From: Phytophthora hibernalis
Taxonomy: Eukaryota; Oomycota; Peronosporomycetes; Peronosporales; Peronosporaceae
Length of the DNA: 64,000 bases
Reading direction: 5' to 3'
Assembly (NCBI GenBank): GCA_012656075.1
Contig: JAAKBF010000028.1
Coordinates: 124,001 to 188,000 of the forward strand
A model generated the notes under the pieces. It saw only the letters and a list, made by a program, of their open reading frames with translations, did not search any database and was not told the origin of the DNA. Below, one piece after another: positions 1-9,388 of the stretch; position 1 is the first letter of the stretch; each line of letters starts with the position of its first letter. Position numbers and translations under genes: made by a program.

Positions 1-1617
1 AGCATCAACGTATAATGTTACTTCCAAATCGGCCCTGGCATGAGCGAGCGGCACAATTCTGAGCAGTGCGTTCTTGACCTCTGTCAACGCTGCGTCATGC
101 CGCGAGTCCCAACCAATAGCTGATAACATCAAACGATGCAGCTGGACCTTCTTTCGACTTTTCGCTTTCGTTGCCGCGACTTCGAGCAATGCAGCGAGAT
201 CGGCCAAGAGTGAGGAGTAATCAGGGATACTGTTCCTCATCCAGTTAACCGCGCAAATAAACTGCTGTAAATCGCCAGCAGTTCGAGGAGCTGGTAGACT
301 TACCAATCCTTGAATCCTTTCTGGGCTGTGACGTACTCTCATTGCAGAAATGAGTTTTCCACACCAAAGTGCTTCTCGGGTGTAAAAGCAACACTTGTCC
401 GGGTGCAGATTTAGACCAAACTGCTCATAAAGAACGAATACGCGCTCGAGCACTTTGATCAGGGCCTCCGGTGTCTTGGCATAGCCCAGTATGTCATCAA
501 GCCAAGCGAGAATTTCATGTGAGAGCATCGGACCAAAGATGCGTTCCACTACGCCTTGGCAATAGGTGATAGAGTCCGAGGAGCCCATAAGAACGCGTGT
601 AGGCGTAATCGTTCCTCGGTGCGTGATGATGGTAAAAATCTCTTGCGATTCCTTGTCCAGTGGCAACTGCCAGTATCCGCGCCACCTGTCCAACGTAAAA
701 TAGTCTTCTGAACCTTCGATACTTGCAAGGCCAGCCTCCAAATCTGTCATGGGCCACATCATAGGGCCCGTCAACGCATTAACTGCCCGCGTATCCACCG
801 TCACCCGAAAATCACCTGACTGCTTCTTGGCAACAATTCGAGGTGCCGATGCCCATCGACTGCGGTGGTTGATATACACCAGGCCACGATCCAGCAATTC
901 CTGAATGTGCTTATCCAAATACTCGCGGTGCAGTGGTGGGTAGCGACGCGCCATGGCCTTAACAGGTCTCGCACCTTCCTTTAACCTGACTTTTAGGGGT
1001 GAAACTTTGACGGGCGGGTCGTTTCCCATTGAGAGACGGAATACGTCACTGTACCGTTCGAGAAGCTGCTGAAGCTGCTTGACGCTAGCCGGAGGAAGAC
1101 CTGCATTGGAAGCTTCTTGCACTTTTGCTTTCAGTACTTCTTGAACACTGTGCTGGTTTGGAGGAGCTGTCAGGGGTGGAGTCGTCACTAGTTCGTCCAC
1201 TTCATCAGCCTCGAAAATGTCCTGCGTTTTGTCACGCATAATTGCGTGCATTTGATCAAACTTGGGCGCTGTAGCACGACCGTCTTCCTCATCATCGAGG
1301 TGGTACTCGTCACAACGAGCTTTTGCTTCTGCTAAGAATTTTGACGTAGAATACCCCAAGCGCTGCATCACCAGACGACTAATCGTCAACGCGAGGGCCG
1401 AATTAGAGTCATCAATCCAGCACACGAGTCCGCGAAGCATTAAGGGTCCAGCTGGTGTCTCCAATGTCACCTCGTTAAATCTGATCTTGCGCGAGACGGA
1501 TACGGTACCGCCGCCCACCGGATATAGTGGGAAGGGCTCGCATTCCTTGATAGCGACGAAGCATCCTAGAGATGTCAATTTCGCGACCACTCCACAGCTT
1601 ACGAGCGAGTCATCCGC
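1..1617 (-). pseudogene. pol: Pol of Gypsy-1: protease and reverse transcriptase, open to the window edge
   Basis: Directly after the TGA at 1618-1620 the same frame is open for 539 codons to the window edge. It begins with the rest of a retropepsin (the flap and second half follow within about 100 codons), then a linker, then a Ty3-type reverse transcriptase. Visible RT blocks are SRWASAPRIVAKK with GDFRVTVDTRAVN, the YFTLDRWRGYWQLPL block carrying the first catalytic Asp, and WLDDILGY with the Asp pair (Leu in place of the usual Tyr/Val of YxDD). The connection towards RNase H reaches ALTEVKNALLRIVPL near base 60. The RT itself shows no lesion. The only visible defect is the TGA at the position of Gly in the Asp-Ser-Gly motif, so a full gag-pol could be made only by readthrough. 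Confidence 0.85.
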
Positions 1618-2929
1618 TCATGAATCCAAAAGTGAGGCCTTGACTGTCAGACCCCAGACATGAGCAACAGCAGTTCCATCGTCTGCTGCTGGCGTGGTTG
1701 TGTTCTCGTTGCCACCTCCAATGCGAGTGTCGTCAACTGGTGTTACAACTGACTGAACCTTACGCATTTGAGTTCTAGTAGCGGTCCGCGATGCTTTCCA
1801 AGCTGCGATGAGCTCGTCAAGCTCGCCGGGCTGTACATGCGGGCACTGCCGTACCCGATGCTCGGTCGACTTGCACTTCAAGCACTCCAAAACGGGTTTA
1901 GGCCCTTTCGGGGTGTTTGACGAGGAGAAGATCCGTTATCTACGTTACGGCCGCGAATGGCCGCTTGAGGTGTCTGTCCAGGAGGAGGTTGGCGGCGATC
2001 AGAAGTATGTTTTCCCGCCTGCGTCGATCCCTTCTGACCGTTAGGAGAACGGTTGGCCCTTGTGCTTGGTGGATTCCACTGCAGGTACGCAACAAGCAAT
2101 CCCAATAACCACTTGTAGCAACGCACGACATCCTTCTTCAGGTCCTTATGCTGTTCGAGAGTCAGACGCTTCCTGATAGCCACTCGAAAATCCTCCGGTT
2201 CCAAAGCAGTCACCATGTACTGGACTAATTTTTCTGCTCCCGTTGAAAGAAGATGTACTCCACATTGTGCTGGTCCAGAATTTTGTGCATATCCGCGCGA
2301 AGTTGACTCAAGCGTGACTTCGCGTCCGGGAACGTGATCTTCATCTTGAGGGTTTTCATCGCGTCGTCGACAGCACTGTAGTCCTCCTGCTCAGGATCAA
2401 GAGCCTCCAGGAAATAGGCGACCCACTCAGCCTCTGACACCGAGTTCGGGTCCTTGTTCAGCTCGTACATACAAATGAGGTTACAGGTGTGCTCTTCGAT
2501 GCACGCACTCACTGGCATGACGTACGGCTTCGATGTCGGCGTATGAAACGCACTCAGGGCATGTACGTACATCTGGTACGCCCTCATGAAGTCGCGTTTC
2601 TCTTGCAGCGTATTGCCGCTATACTTCGGTGCTGCGGGTAGTGCAGGCGCGCTGTTCATGACGTACTGGACAGCCGAGTCATCGTCACCTCCAGCTTGAG
2701 ATCCATCCGGTGAAGCCGTTGGCATCTCCACGTCCTCTGACCCACTCCCCATATCCCCAAACACCGGGTTAGGCACCGTGAACGGACCCGTCCACTGGTA
2801 CCGACGCGCACCATGGCGCGTTGACGTCGAAGCGTTCCCCGCTGGCGTCCCTCTCGTGTTGCCCGTCCGGTTTGGTAGTGGCGCTGGCACGTCGATAGTC
2901 AGTTCTTCGTCTGCAACCGCCTCTGCCAT
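1618..2929 (-). pseudogene. gag: Gag polyprotein of Gypsy-1, frameshifted
   Basis: Gag starts at the ATG at 2929 and reads about 235 codons (proline-, serine- and acid-rich N-terminus, then a helical capsid-like part rich in charged residues) before a stop at 2225-2227. Coding continues in another frame (about 2220-1878), then in a third, which carries a zinc knuckle C-x2-C-x4-H-x4-C (CLKCKSTEHRVRQC, about 1887-1846) and a linker into the protease. The first shift lies at a run of five A (about 2226-2230); one extra A would join the frames. The last frame ends at a TGA (1618-1620) inside the protease active-site motif. Gag coats the RNA and forms the particle. I am sure of the class; the exact gag/pol border is not visible because the frame simply runs on. 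Confidence 0.8.
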
Positions 2930-3133
2930 CTTGTTGAGCTTGACGACGGTGAAAACGTTAACTTTGATCGGTGTCCCGAGTCTTCGTGACCCGGATTACT
3001 TTTGCACTAGTGGGTAAAATGGAAACTGGTATGTATTTCGCCGGGCTAGCTAAATCATACACGCTGCGCGCCTCCAAGGGGGCTCTCCCTCCTGGTCTTG
3101 TGTGTTTACTGTCATGCTAGCTACCTGGCCTGG

Positions 3134-3217
3134 GATCTCACACCTTGTATCTCACATCTGAGGTGTGAGGTTGCAGAGCTTGAGATCTCACAACTCGTAT
3201 CTCACGTCTGAGATGTG
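3134..3217. repeat. Imperfect 34-bp direct repeat, period 50, in the presumed Gypsy-1 LTR
   Basis: Two copies beginning GATCTCACA at 3134 and 3184 match over about 34 bases with a few differences (CTTGTATCTCACATCTGAGG versus CTCGTATCTCACGTCTGAGA). The first copy can also fold, CTCACACC pairing with GGTGTGAG. Such duplicated short motifs are common in the U3 part of LTRs, which fits the position upstream of gag. Confidence 0.6.
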
Positions 3218-3477
3218 TCCCTGTCAAGCTTCTGCCGATGGCGTCGGATGAACGCGTACGCCGGAGCCAGATCAAGGAGAAATGAGTGCTGCAACGGTTG
3301 GTTAGATCATCAGTAAGGTAGTAGAGACACCACTGGAGTTTGCTTGTCACTCTCACTGATTGTATTCGTCACCAGTGGTAACAATGTTACCATAATACAT
3401 GTAGCGACTACATTAGTTGCCTGTGAACAACTGTAATATGAACCAAGCGAATTTAGAGTTGGTCGATGGCCGACAAG

Positions 3478-3529
3478 AATGGCCCTGCACTATAATAGAG
3501 CTAAATGGCCCTGCACTATAATAGAGCTG
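3478..3529. repeat. 26-bp perfect tandem duplication
   Basis: AATGGCCCTGCACTATAATA followed by GAGCT occurs at 3478-3502 and again at 3504-3528, offset exactly 26 bases, with no difference. It lies in non-coding DNA between Gypsy-1 and the bZIP pseudogene. Confidence 0.9.
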
Positions 3530-3790
3530 CAGGCTGCAGCTACTTCGAAGTAGATGTCAGATTCTTCTGATGGAATTCGTTCTCTTAGTTATAAAGCAGT
3601 AGACCGAATGTAATTAGAAGAAGCGGCTATATGTACTAACATGTACTACCCAAAAGAGTTGGAATTCTTAGCAATATATCTACCTAACCTTGCACTGGTA
3701 CATGTACAATCCTCACTGTTGGCAGACTCCTTGACGCAGATGCGGAGCTGTGTTTTGACCCCGATACGGAGCTAGTGACATCAGAGACTC

Positions 3791-4651
3791 TCAAACAAGA
3801 CGCAGCATGGGCGTGAGTATGTCCGATTCACTAATCACACTCGTCACGCGGCCGTAGCCGCTGTCCCACTCGAAACGCGTCGAGCCGCGCATAGTAATGG
3901 TCTCTCCGTAGAGCTTCTTTACAATATCTAGCCCATCCGGCCCGAAGTCTTTGGTACACAAGTGCGGAAACACAGTGACAATCGCCTGCTTGTTAATCGT
4001 GAGCCTGGTTGTTGACTTGGCGATCAGCGCGTCGACACCGCACTTCTTCAACCCGTCGAGCTCGACCTCGACGTCCTAGAACCACAGCGACAAGTACTTC
4101 CAGTTCGTCATGATCGAGTCGATACCGCGTCCAGCGTTGTACATCATCCGGGGCCATGGTTGTTCGCAGGAAGTCCAGTTGAGCGCACGGCTGAGGGCCT
4201 GCCAAGTTGGACGCTTGCTCTGACAAGTCAGATGTGCTGGAGACCGAAGCGAAACAGGCGGAAGTACTCCACTGCCACGTCTTCTTGCTGGGAATAGCAC
4301 AGGAGACTGCTCGTCGACGCTGCTCCAGCTTGTCAATCTCCTGTTGCAGCTGTCGTGTTTCTCCTCGAGGGTGTTCGCGTAGCTCTCTTTCTTCTTCCTG
4401 TACCGAATTTGGCGCAGTCGACGGATCTCCCGTTGGTGTTCCTGCTGTGCCATGAACCACTCCGCCGAGCTGACGTGTTGGTTGTTGTTTGTACTGGGGC
4501 CTACTTGCGTCGCACTGCTCGAAACCGCCAACATCATCAGCGTGGAACTCGTGGAATCGGTGGACTCCTGGCATTTCCTCTTCCTGTCCATGGGCTCTTC
4601 TGAATAGTGTTCCGGTGTCCTGTAGTGAGCGTGAGTTCGGTGGTACCCCAT
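3791..4651 (-). pseudogene. bZIP-like protein, copy 1, pseudogene
   Basis: Reads leftward from the ATG at 4651. The N-terminus has a basic stretch (MDRKRKCQ) and a basic region plus zipper start: REIRRLRQIRYRKKKESYAN, about codons 75-100. The zipper continues in a second frame (TRQLQQEIDKLEQRRRAV), then a third frame holds a conserved EYFRLFRFGLQ block near 4265-4230. The original frame resumes with SIMTNWKYLSLWF, is cut by TAG at 4076-4078, and continues in frame to 3791 with TMRGSTRFEWD and SDILTPMLRL. The two paralogues in this window have Glu and Gln codons at the TAG position, so CAG to TAG is a simple explanation. At least two frameshifts and one nonsense change: a clear pseudogene. In bZIP proteins the basic region binds DNA and the coil dimerises; the long C-terminal domain is shared by all three copies here but unknown to me by function. 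Confidence 0.75.
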
Positions 4652-4966
4652 CGCCTCGTGTTCGGTGGATACCTCGGTCGAGTCGGCTGCTCAAACAAAA
4701 TACGACTGAATGCCGCGGGTGCGCTGCATGGCACCACTAATGCCGTCCTCGCTTCGGCCTTGGTTGGTTGGTGGGCGGATAATGCAGGTGTCCATTTCCG
4801 TGCACTTAGTACAACTGAGTGGTGGTATGAGGAATGAGAACTTCTCAGAGTGCAGTCATTTTGGGTGGGTTCACCCATACACAGCAGCGTAATCCCAGTA
4901 TAAATGTGAAAAAGCGAAGTGGTTCCTGCAACCTAAGACGTGGGAGGGGGTGAAAGTACCTTGCTC

Positions 4967-5065
4967 GGCTTAGGGTTCTGTCACTGCTCTCAGGGTTTTC
5001 AAGGGTGAGGCTCGGGTGTCGACACCTCCGATTTTCGTGATTTGCAGCGCGATGACATCCGCTCT
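4967..5065. repeat. Dispersed repeat, second copy at 57727-57838
   Basis: The stretch with GCTCTCAGGGTTTTCAAGGG, then a TGAGGCTC...GGTGT block and AGCRMGATGACATCC, recurs in the same orientation at 57727-57838 with scattered differences. It lies outside any gene in both places. Confidence 0.7.
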
Positions 5066-5128
5066 CACGTTGAAATGCAATACGAGGGTTTAGGCTGTAT
5101 TTATGCTATATGCGAGGATTTGCTAAGT

Positions 5129-5192
5129 GTTATAATAGGGCGCCCCAAGGTACCATCGTCTTGTTGTTTTCTTAGGGCGCTCTATTATAACG
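5129..5192. repeat. Inverted repeat, 17-bp arms with one mismatch
   Basis: GTTATAATAGGGCGCCC at 5129-5145 faces GGGCGCTCTATTATAAC at 5176-5192. The spacer is about 30 bases. This could be a tiny MITE or hairpin; similar CTATAATAGAGCT sequence occurs in the tandem duplication at 3478-3529. Confidence 0.7.
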
Positions 5193-5383
5193 CCATCCGT
5201 GAAAAAGACACTCGGATAGTCACGTTTATGTGGAAACTCTACGTCCCATTCTTTCAGGTATACTTCAACATAATTGACGAGCTTCTGCAGATGATACCCT
5301 CAAGATGGTGATCGCGTGAATATCCTGGATACACTAAGGTATGCCGCATACCTGTTAGACCCTCCCAGATTGATACCAGCATT

Positions 5384-5881
5384 GTGCTTTCGCAGAATAC
5401 TGTCGAACAGCTTTTCGGCTCGTCCAGCGAGTCGGAGGTCGAGCTTTCACAGGCTGCAGTAACGAGAGCGTTTGATCTATCACCAAACGATCTACAAGCC
5501 GACGACACAGCTGTCAGTTTGCTCATGCTATCCGAGGCGTCAGGATTAGAGAGCGATGGAGAAGACGAACGTGCCCCGGTCTACCGCACACCACCATCCC
5601 TCACGGTTCCAACACGACGGACACGACAGGCACGAACATCATACAAGGACGAAGTAAACATTTTGCGTGATGGAGAGAGCAGTAATGACTACGAGAGCTA
5701 CAGCTACAGCTCCGGCGAGAGCGACGGCAACGGAATCGTTGACGACGACTGCAGTCCAGGAGATGATGTGGAAGCTGATGATGATGATGTACTCTCAGAC
5801 AGCGATGCGGTGGAAATGGATGAAGCTGTCATTGCTTCTCTGCAGATTGGCAACAGTGACCTGCTCTTTGCGCCTTGCTAA
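5384..5881 (+). pseudogene. Acidic N-terminal region of a piggyBac-like transposase, truncated
   Basis: An open frame of about 165 codons, very rich in Ser, Asp and Glu, with one short basic patch (TRRTRQARTSYKDE) and an acidic run ending SDSDAVEMDEAVIASLQIG. I associate this type of N-terminus with oomycete piggyBac-like (DDE_Tnp_1_7) proteins, where it precedes the transposase core. The core is absent: the frame stops at 5879-5881 soon after the acidic region. There is no ATG at the head (5384 is GTG), so the true start is upstream or lost. The last two thirds lie in a 374-bp tandem duplication. The assignment rests on remembered family resemblance only. Confidence 0.5.
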
Positions 5882-6272
5882 CCGCATACTATGCGGGGAT
5901 GCTATCCGAGGCGTCAGGATTAGAGAGCGATGGAGAAGACGAACGTGCCCCGGTCTACCGCACACCACCATCCCTCACGGTTCCAACACGACGGACACGA
6001 CAGGCACGAACATCATACAAGGACGAAGTAAACATTTTGCGTGATGGAGAGAGCAGTAATGACTACGAGAGCTACAGCTACAGCTCCGGCGAGAGCGACG
6101 GCAACGGAATCGTTGACGACGACTGCAGTCCAGGAGATGATGTGGAAGCTGATGATGATGATGTACTCTCAGACAGCGATGCGGTGGAAATGGATGAAGC
6201 TTTCATTGCTTCTCTGCAGATTGGCAACAGTGACCTGCTCTTTGCGCCTTGCTAACCGCATACTATGTGGTT
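5525..6272 (+). repeat. 374-bp tandem duplication
   Basis: Bases 5525-5898 are repeated at 5899-6272. The units differ by GTC/TTC (Val/Phe, 5827 versus 6201) and near the end of the second unit. The second unit is open on its own as a 126-codon frame (5875-6255). The near identity means a recent event. Confidence 0.95.
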
Positions 6273-6290
6273 AGCAAGGCGCAAAGAGCA
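6236..6290. repeat. Perfect 22-bp inverted repeat (hairpin) at the end of the tandem duplication
   Basis: Arms 6236-6257 and 6269-6290 are exact reverse complements (arm core TTTGCGCCTTGCTAACC), separated by an 11-base loop. The left arm is the end of the second 374-bp unit; the right arm is an inverted copy of the same bases. Confidence 0.95.
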
Positions 6291-6852
6291 AGTGTCGAGC
6301 GTGAACAAAACGAAACCGCAGGTGGTGAGCATTTGTGTGCGACCGCACTCTATTACAAAAAATAGAATTGTTCAGTCAACCACGACACAAAGTCAAGTGT
6401 GGCTGGGATACTATGAAATTGCCCTGATATGCTGCTACGTCTCCTGCCGCTATATAATACTACTACATGTATAAGACAATTTCATCGCATCGGCACTTAC
6501 TTTTACTGGTAAGTAAATGAAGTGATAATGCCTGCATCACACGGTTGGGGTTTAATGGAATAGATTTCGGGGCCCTTTGCAAACATCGGACATTCTTGAT
6601 TAGAATGCCTCTATTCAACAATAAACGAAAAACGGTTGTCCCAAATTCCAAACTGTGATTGGCTATCCCAGACCTATTGTCCGATTTATGCATGTCATTT
6701 TCCAAACGCCGTCCTTATCTGGTTTGGATTTGGAATTTGGGACTAGGCTTTTGGCTACTGGAATCGCCTTAGTATAATGGTGTGTGAACAGAGATTCTGT
6801 TACAGAATGCTCATCAGACACAAAGTTTCGAATTAATTGGGTACATTGGGTA

Positions 6853-7602
6853 CAGTAATCTGCGTGAATAAGCAACGGGTATACAACTTATATCCTCCCA
6901 AACTTTATATAATGCGAACAGCAATGAGACAAATAGGAGATGGGCGAGGTACTGACGTAAAAATCCAGCGCCAATGAACGGGCCTCATTGAAGCATAATT
7001 TGAATTTTGCGCCTTGTTGGCGATCTTCGCGCCGCTGCCAATGCCTTCATTTCTTCTTTTATGCTCACACACGCAAGCACTCACGCAAGTATCCGCCCCG
7101 CGCCATGCCCAAGACACAGACCAAGCGTCTCTGTCTCACCTGGAGCGAGAAGATCGGGATCATCGAGAAGGTCAAACTCTCCCCTGTATGTCGTACACGG
7201 AGGTGGCTATGTGGGCTATGAGGGAGTACCGTCCGCGTCGAGAAACTTCCTCCAAATACGATGGCCAAAGTGCAACCAATGGACCAGGGGGTCATCCACT
7301 GTATCAAACGGTACGTTCTTACTCAGAAAATGCTGCATGCATTAGACTTCATAGGAGAGTCTGTAGATAAACCATATAGTGTAGAAATGCTTACAGCACT
7401 GCTTTGGTGCGAAACAGCGTGGTCAAAGGTTAATTCTTTGACTATTCAGCATTGTTGGCATCATTCAGGGTTGATAAACAAAGCAAGTGTGAACTTTTTG
7501 CTCAATTAAATCAATACATAAGCCTCTTGCACGTCTTTGCTCGTTTCGCAGTCATCTGTCAACCAATATATATCAGGCGTTGCCTATTCACGCAGATTAC
7601 TG
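6853..7602 (+). mobile_element. pogo/Tigger-type DNA transposon, internally deleted, with TIRs and TA target duplication
   Basis: Terminal inverted repeats begin CAGTAATCTGCGTGAATA at 6853 and end with the reverse complement at 7602; 25 of 26 bases match. TA flanks both ends (6851-6852, 7603-7604), the target duplication of pogo/Tc1-mariner elements. Inside are two ends of a transposase gene (7107-7509). A MITE with the same ends lies at 15592-15787. Confidence 0.85.
7107..7509 (+). pseudogene. pogo/Tigger transposase, large internal deletion
   Basis: The ATG at 7107 opens MPKTQTKRLCLTWSEKIG, an N-terminal helix-turn-helix start of the pogo/CENP-B type. A second frame then gives SYTEVAMWAMREY. 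After about 40 codons the sequence jumps to the C-terminal part of the DDE domain: LPPNTMAKVQPMDQGVI, followed by a helical tail with AWSKVNSLTIQHCWHHSG, ending at 7509. LPPNT-(x)-QPMDQG is a hallmark of the DDE_1 superfamily just upstream of the last acidic residue. The central two thirds with the first two catalytic Asp are missing, so the protein cannot be active. Such deletion derivatives are moved by a full-length relative. Confidence 0.8.
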
Positions 7603-7609
7603 TACACAA

Positions 7610-8020
7610 TACTCTCAGTGGCATTGTTAGTGACTATCCTGCACCATATGGATCCTGGAGATCATTCAAAAACCTGTAAAACACTAGTGGGGCACACAAG
7701 CAGCCGCAATAAATGCTTTATGCGCTATTAGTGTGGAGCTTTTTGCTGTCTGTGGGTTTACTAGACTGAAGCCAAGTTTAAAATGTTTTTTACCAGCTAT
7801 GATAGTTGAGGCGAAGTGAGCTGTACCAACGTCTTAGCCTAATGCAAAACAGTACCGGTGATCTGCTTCCTCAGCGAACACCCTAAACTAAATAACCTTT
7901 GGAATCGTGTGAGCTAACCAAAAGATGGACTATATAAAAAGGCTTTCGTGTGCATTTATGTTTGTGTGGGGTTTACAGCTCGTAATACTGGCCGAGCGCA
8001 CATCGAGGTTTAGGGCATTC
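7610..8020. other. Non-coding stretch, nothing recognised
   Basis: About 400 bases between the pogo derivative and the next TIR element. There are only short open frames without recognisable protein sequence. Confidence 0.5.
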
Positions 8021-8672
8021 TCTAAAAGGTGCTCATGATTACCACCCTTTTCTAAAAGGCGCGGTCGTCTTTAAAAGGTGCTCATTCAAGATGTTATTTA
8101 ACACGGGGGTGCAACCAGCATTGGAACCACCAGCACCTCACGTAGGAGGGAGCTCGAGCGATCCGAGCAACAACAGCAGGTGCTTATCATTCTTCTTACT
8201 GTATAGCTAGCCCTGGACCAATGGCTTGTCTACAGGTTGTGGAATCGGCTAAACTGTGCGGCTGGTCATTATGAGGACATACCACATATTAATAATTGCA
8301 GACTCATACGGACAACAAGATCAGCACTTCAGAAACCAAAACCAGATTCATGCAGCATTTCCACTGTCAAAATGCCTCACCCGCCTGCGGAAAGGTTAGC
8401 TTCAGAGGAGACCACGCATTGCATAATATACTCACTGTACACGACTACGCGTCTATCGAGAAATACGTCGTGGAAACGGTGGTGTAAGCGCTTAGTACGC
8501 TCATCAGGTGCATGCTCGATATTCGTGCACCTACATCACTACACGGGCTCCACTTCTTGGCGTGACAGGCAAGCTGCCATCTCTCCTGTTACGTATCGAC
8601 TAGGATAACAAGCACCTTTTAAAGACGACAGCGCCTTTTAGAAAATGATGGTAATCATGAGCACCTTTTAGA
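8021..8672. mobile_element. Non-autonomous DNA element with 62-bp terminal inverted repeats
   Basis: 8021-8082 and 8611-8672 are reverse complements with three mismatches in 62. Each arm contains three spaced copies of the motif TAAAAGG(T/C)GC, so the arms are themselves built from subrepeats. The 528-bp interior holds a 123-codon open frame (8237-8608) with no recognisable domain and no ATG context I trust. No target duplication is obvious. The superfamily is unknown; long subrepeated TIRs would fit a MULE- or Crypton-unrelated MITE. Confidence 0.8.
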
Positions 8673-8767
8673 AGGCGCTCGAGATTTACACTCATAGCTT
8701 GCGGGAAGCAGCAGCTGGCGTCGTCTATCGCTCCAGACCCTGGACTCCAGACTGGAGCCCACAGGAG

Positions 8768-8806
8768 ATGATATTCGCAGGAAGCTGTCTCTTATTCGCA
8801 GGACCC
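8768..8806. repeat. Dispersed 39-bp repeat, inverted copy at 11877-11917
   Basis: GATATTCGCAGGAAGCTGTC and the following TCTTATTCGCAGGACC recur as the reverse complement near 11877-11917 with one or two differences. Each copy also contains ATTCGCAGGA twice. Confidence 0.7.
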
Positions 8807-9070
8807 CCAATCGCGGTGAAACTTGGATCACGAAGGAAGACGCGCGTGGGCTTCGCTATCTTAGGCCTAAGCTTGTGTAACAAACTTAATTAAACCAAGA
8901 CACCGAGGACAATCATTCTCGCCAGCTCAAGAACACCAACACACCTCCCGACCGTTTGAAGCCCGAACCTGCCCCCAAGGAATAAACCTCTCCGCCACTC
9001 GCTTGTTGACCGCAGTTCCCACCCTCGGAGGCTGCCGTCATCTACCTGGACGTCAGGACAAGCACTCGAA

Positions 9071-9260
9071 GGCCGCCACCAGCTTCTCGGAGGCCGCCAC
9101 CAGCTACTCGGAATTTTCGGAGGCCACCACCAGTTACTCGGACTTCTCGGAGAGGCCGCCACCAGCTACTCGGACTTCTCGGAGGCCGCCACCAGCTACT
9201 CGGACTTCTCGGAGGCCGCCGCCAGCTACACGGACTACTCGGAGGCCATCACCTCTAGGC
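9071..9260. repeat. 30-bp minisatellite, about six units
   Basis: The unit GGCCGCCACCAGCTACTCGG plus ACTTCTCGGA starts at 9071 (short unit), 9092, 9122, 9154, 9184 and 9214. Two extra bases occur before the fourth unit and the last unit decays. It gives repetitive peptides in all frames, so the frames over it are not evidence of a gene. Confidence 0.9.
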
Positions 9261-9388
9261 CGCCACCTGCTTCTCTCGGCCGCGACAATCTACTTGAAGG
9301 CCCCAGACCGCAGCCAGACGCTCGCTGGCCGTATCTCGTACCAGAAGGAGACTGCTATCAGTCGGAAATCACAGAGTCTTCGTTTCGA

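Larger units (their letters stand above)
1..3380 (-). mobile_element. Ty3/Gypsy retrotransposon Gypsy-1, partial, runs off the left edge
   Basis: An LTR-retrotransposon body reads leftward: gag from 2929, a CCHC knuckle near 1890-1850, an aspartic protease near 1635, then reverse transcriptase to base 1. RNase H, integrase and the 3' LTR must lie outside the window. The 5' LTR should lie between about 2990 and 3380, but its partner is not in view, so its ends cannot be fixed. A minus-strand TGTTACC start inside the palindrome at 3378-3392 is a candidate 5' end. Confidence 0.85.

Noticed and set aside
9071..9260. CRISPR-like array
   Set aside because: Units are directly adjacent without unique spacers: a minisatellite in a eukaryote.
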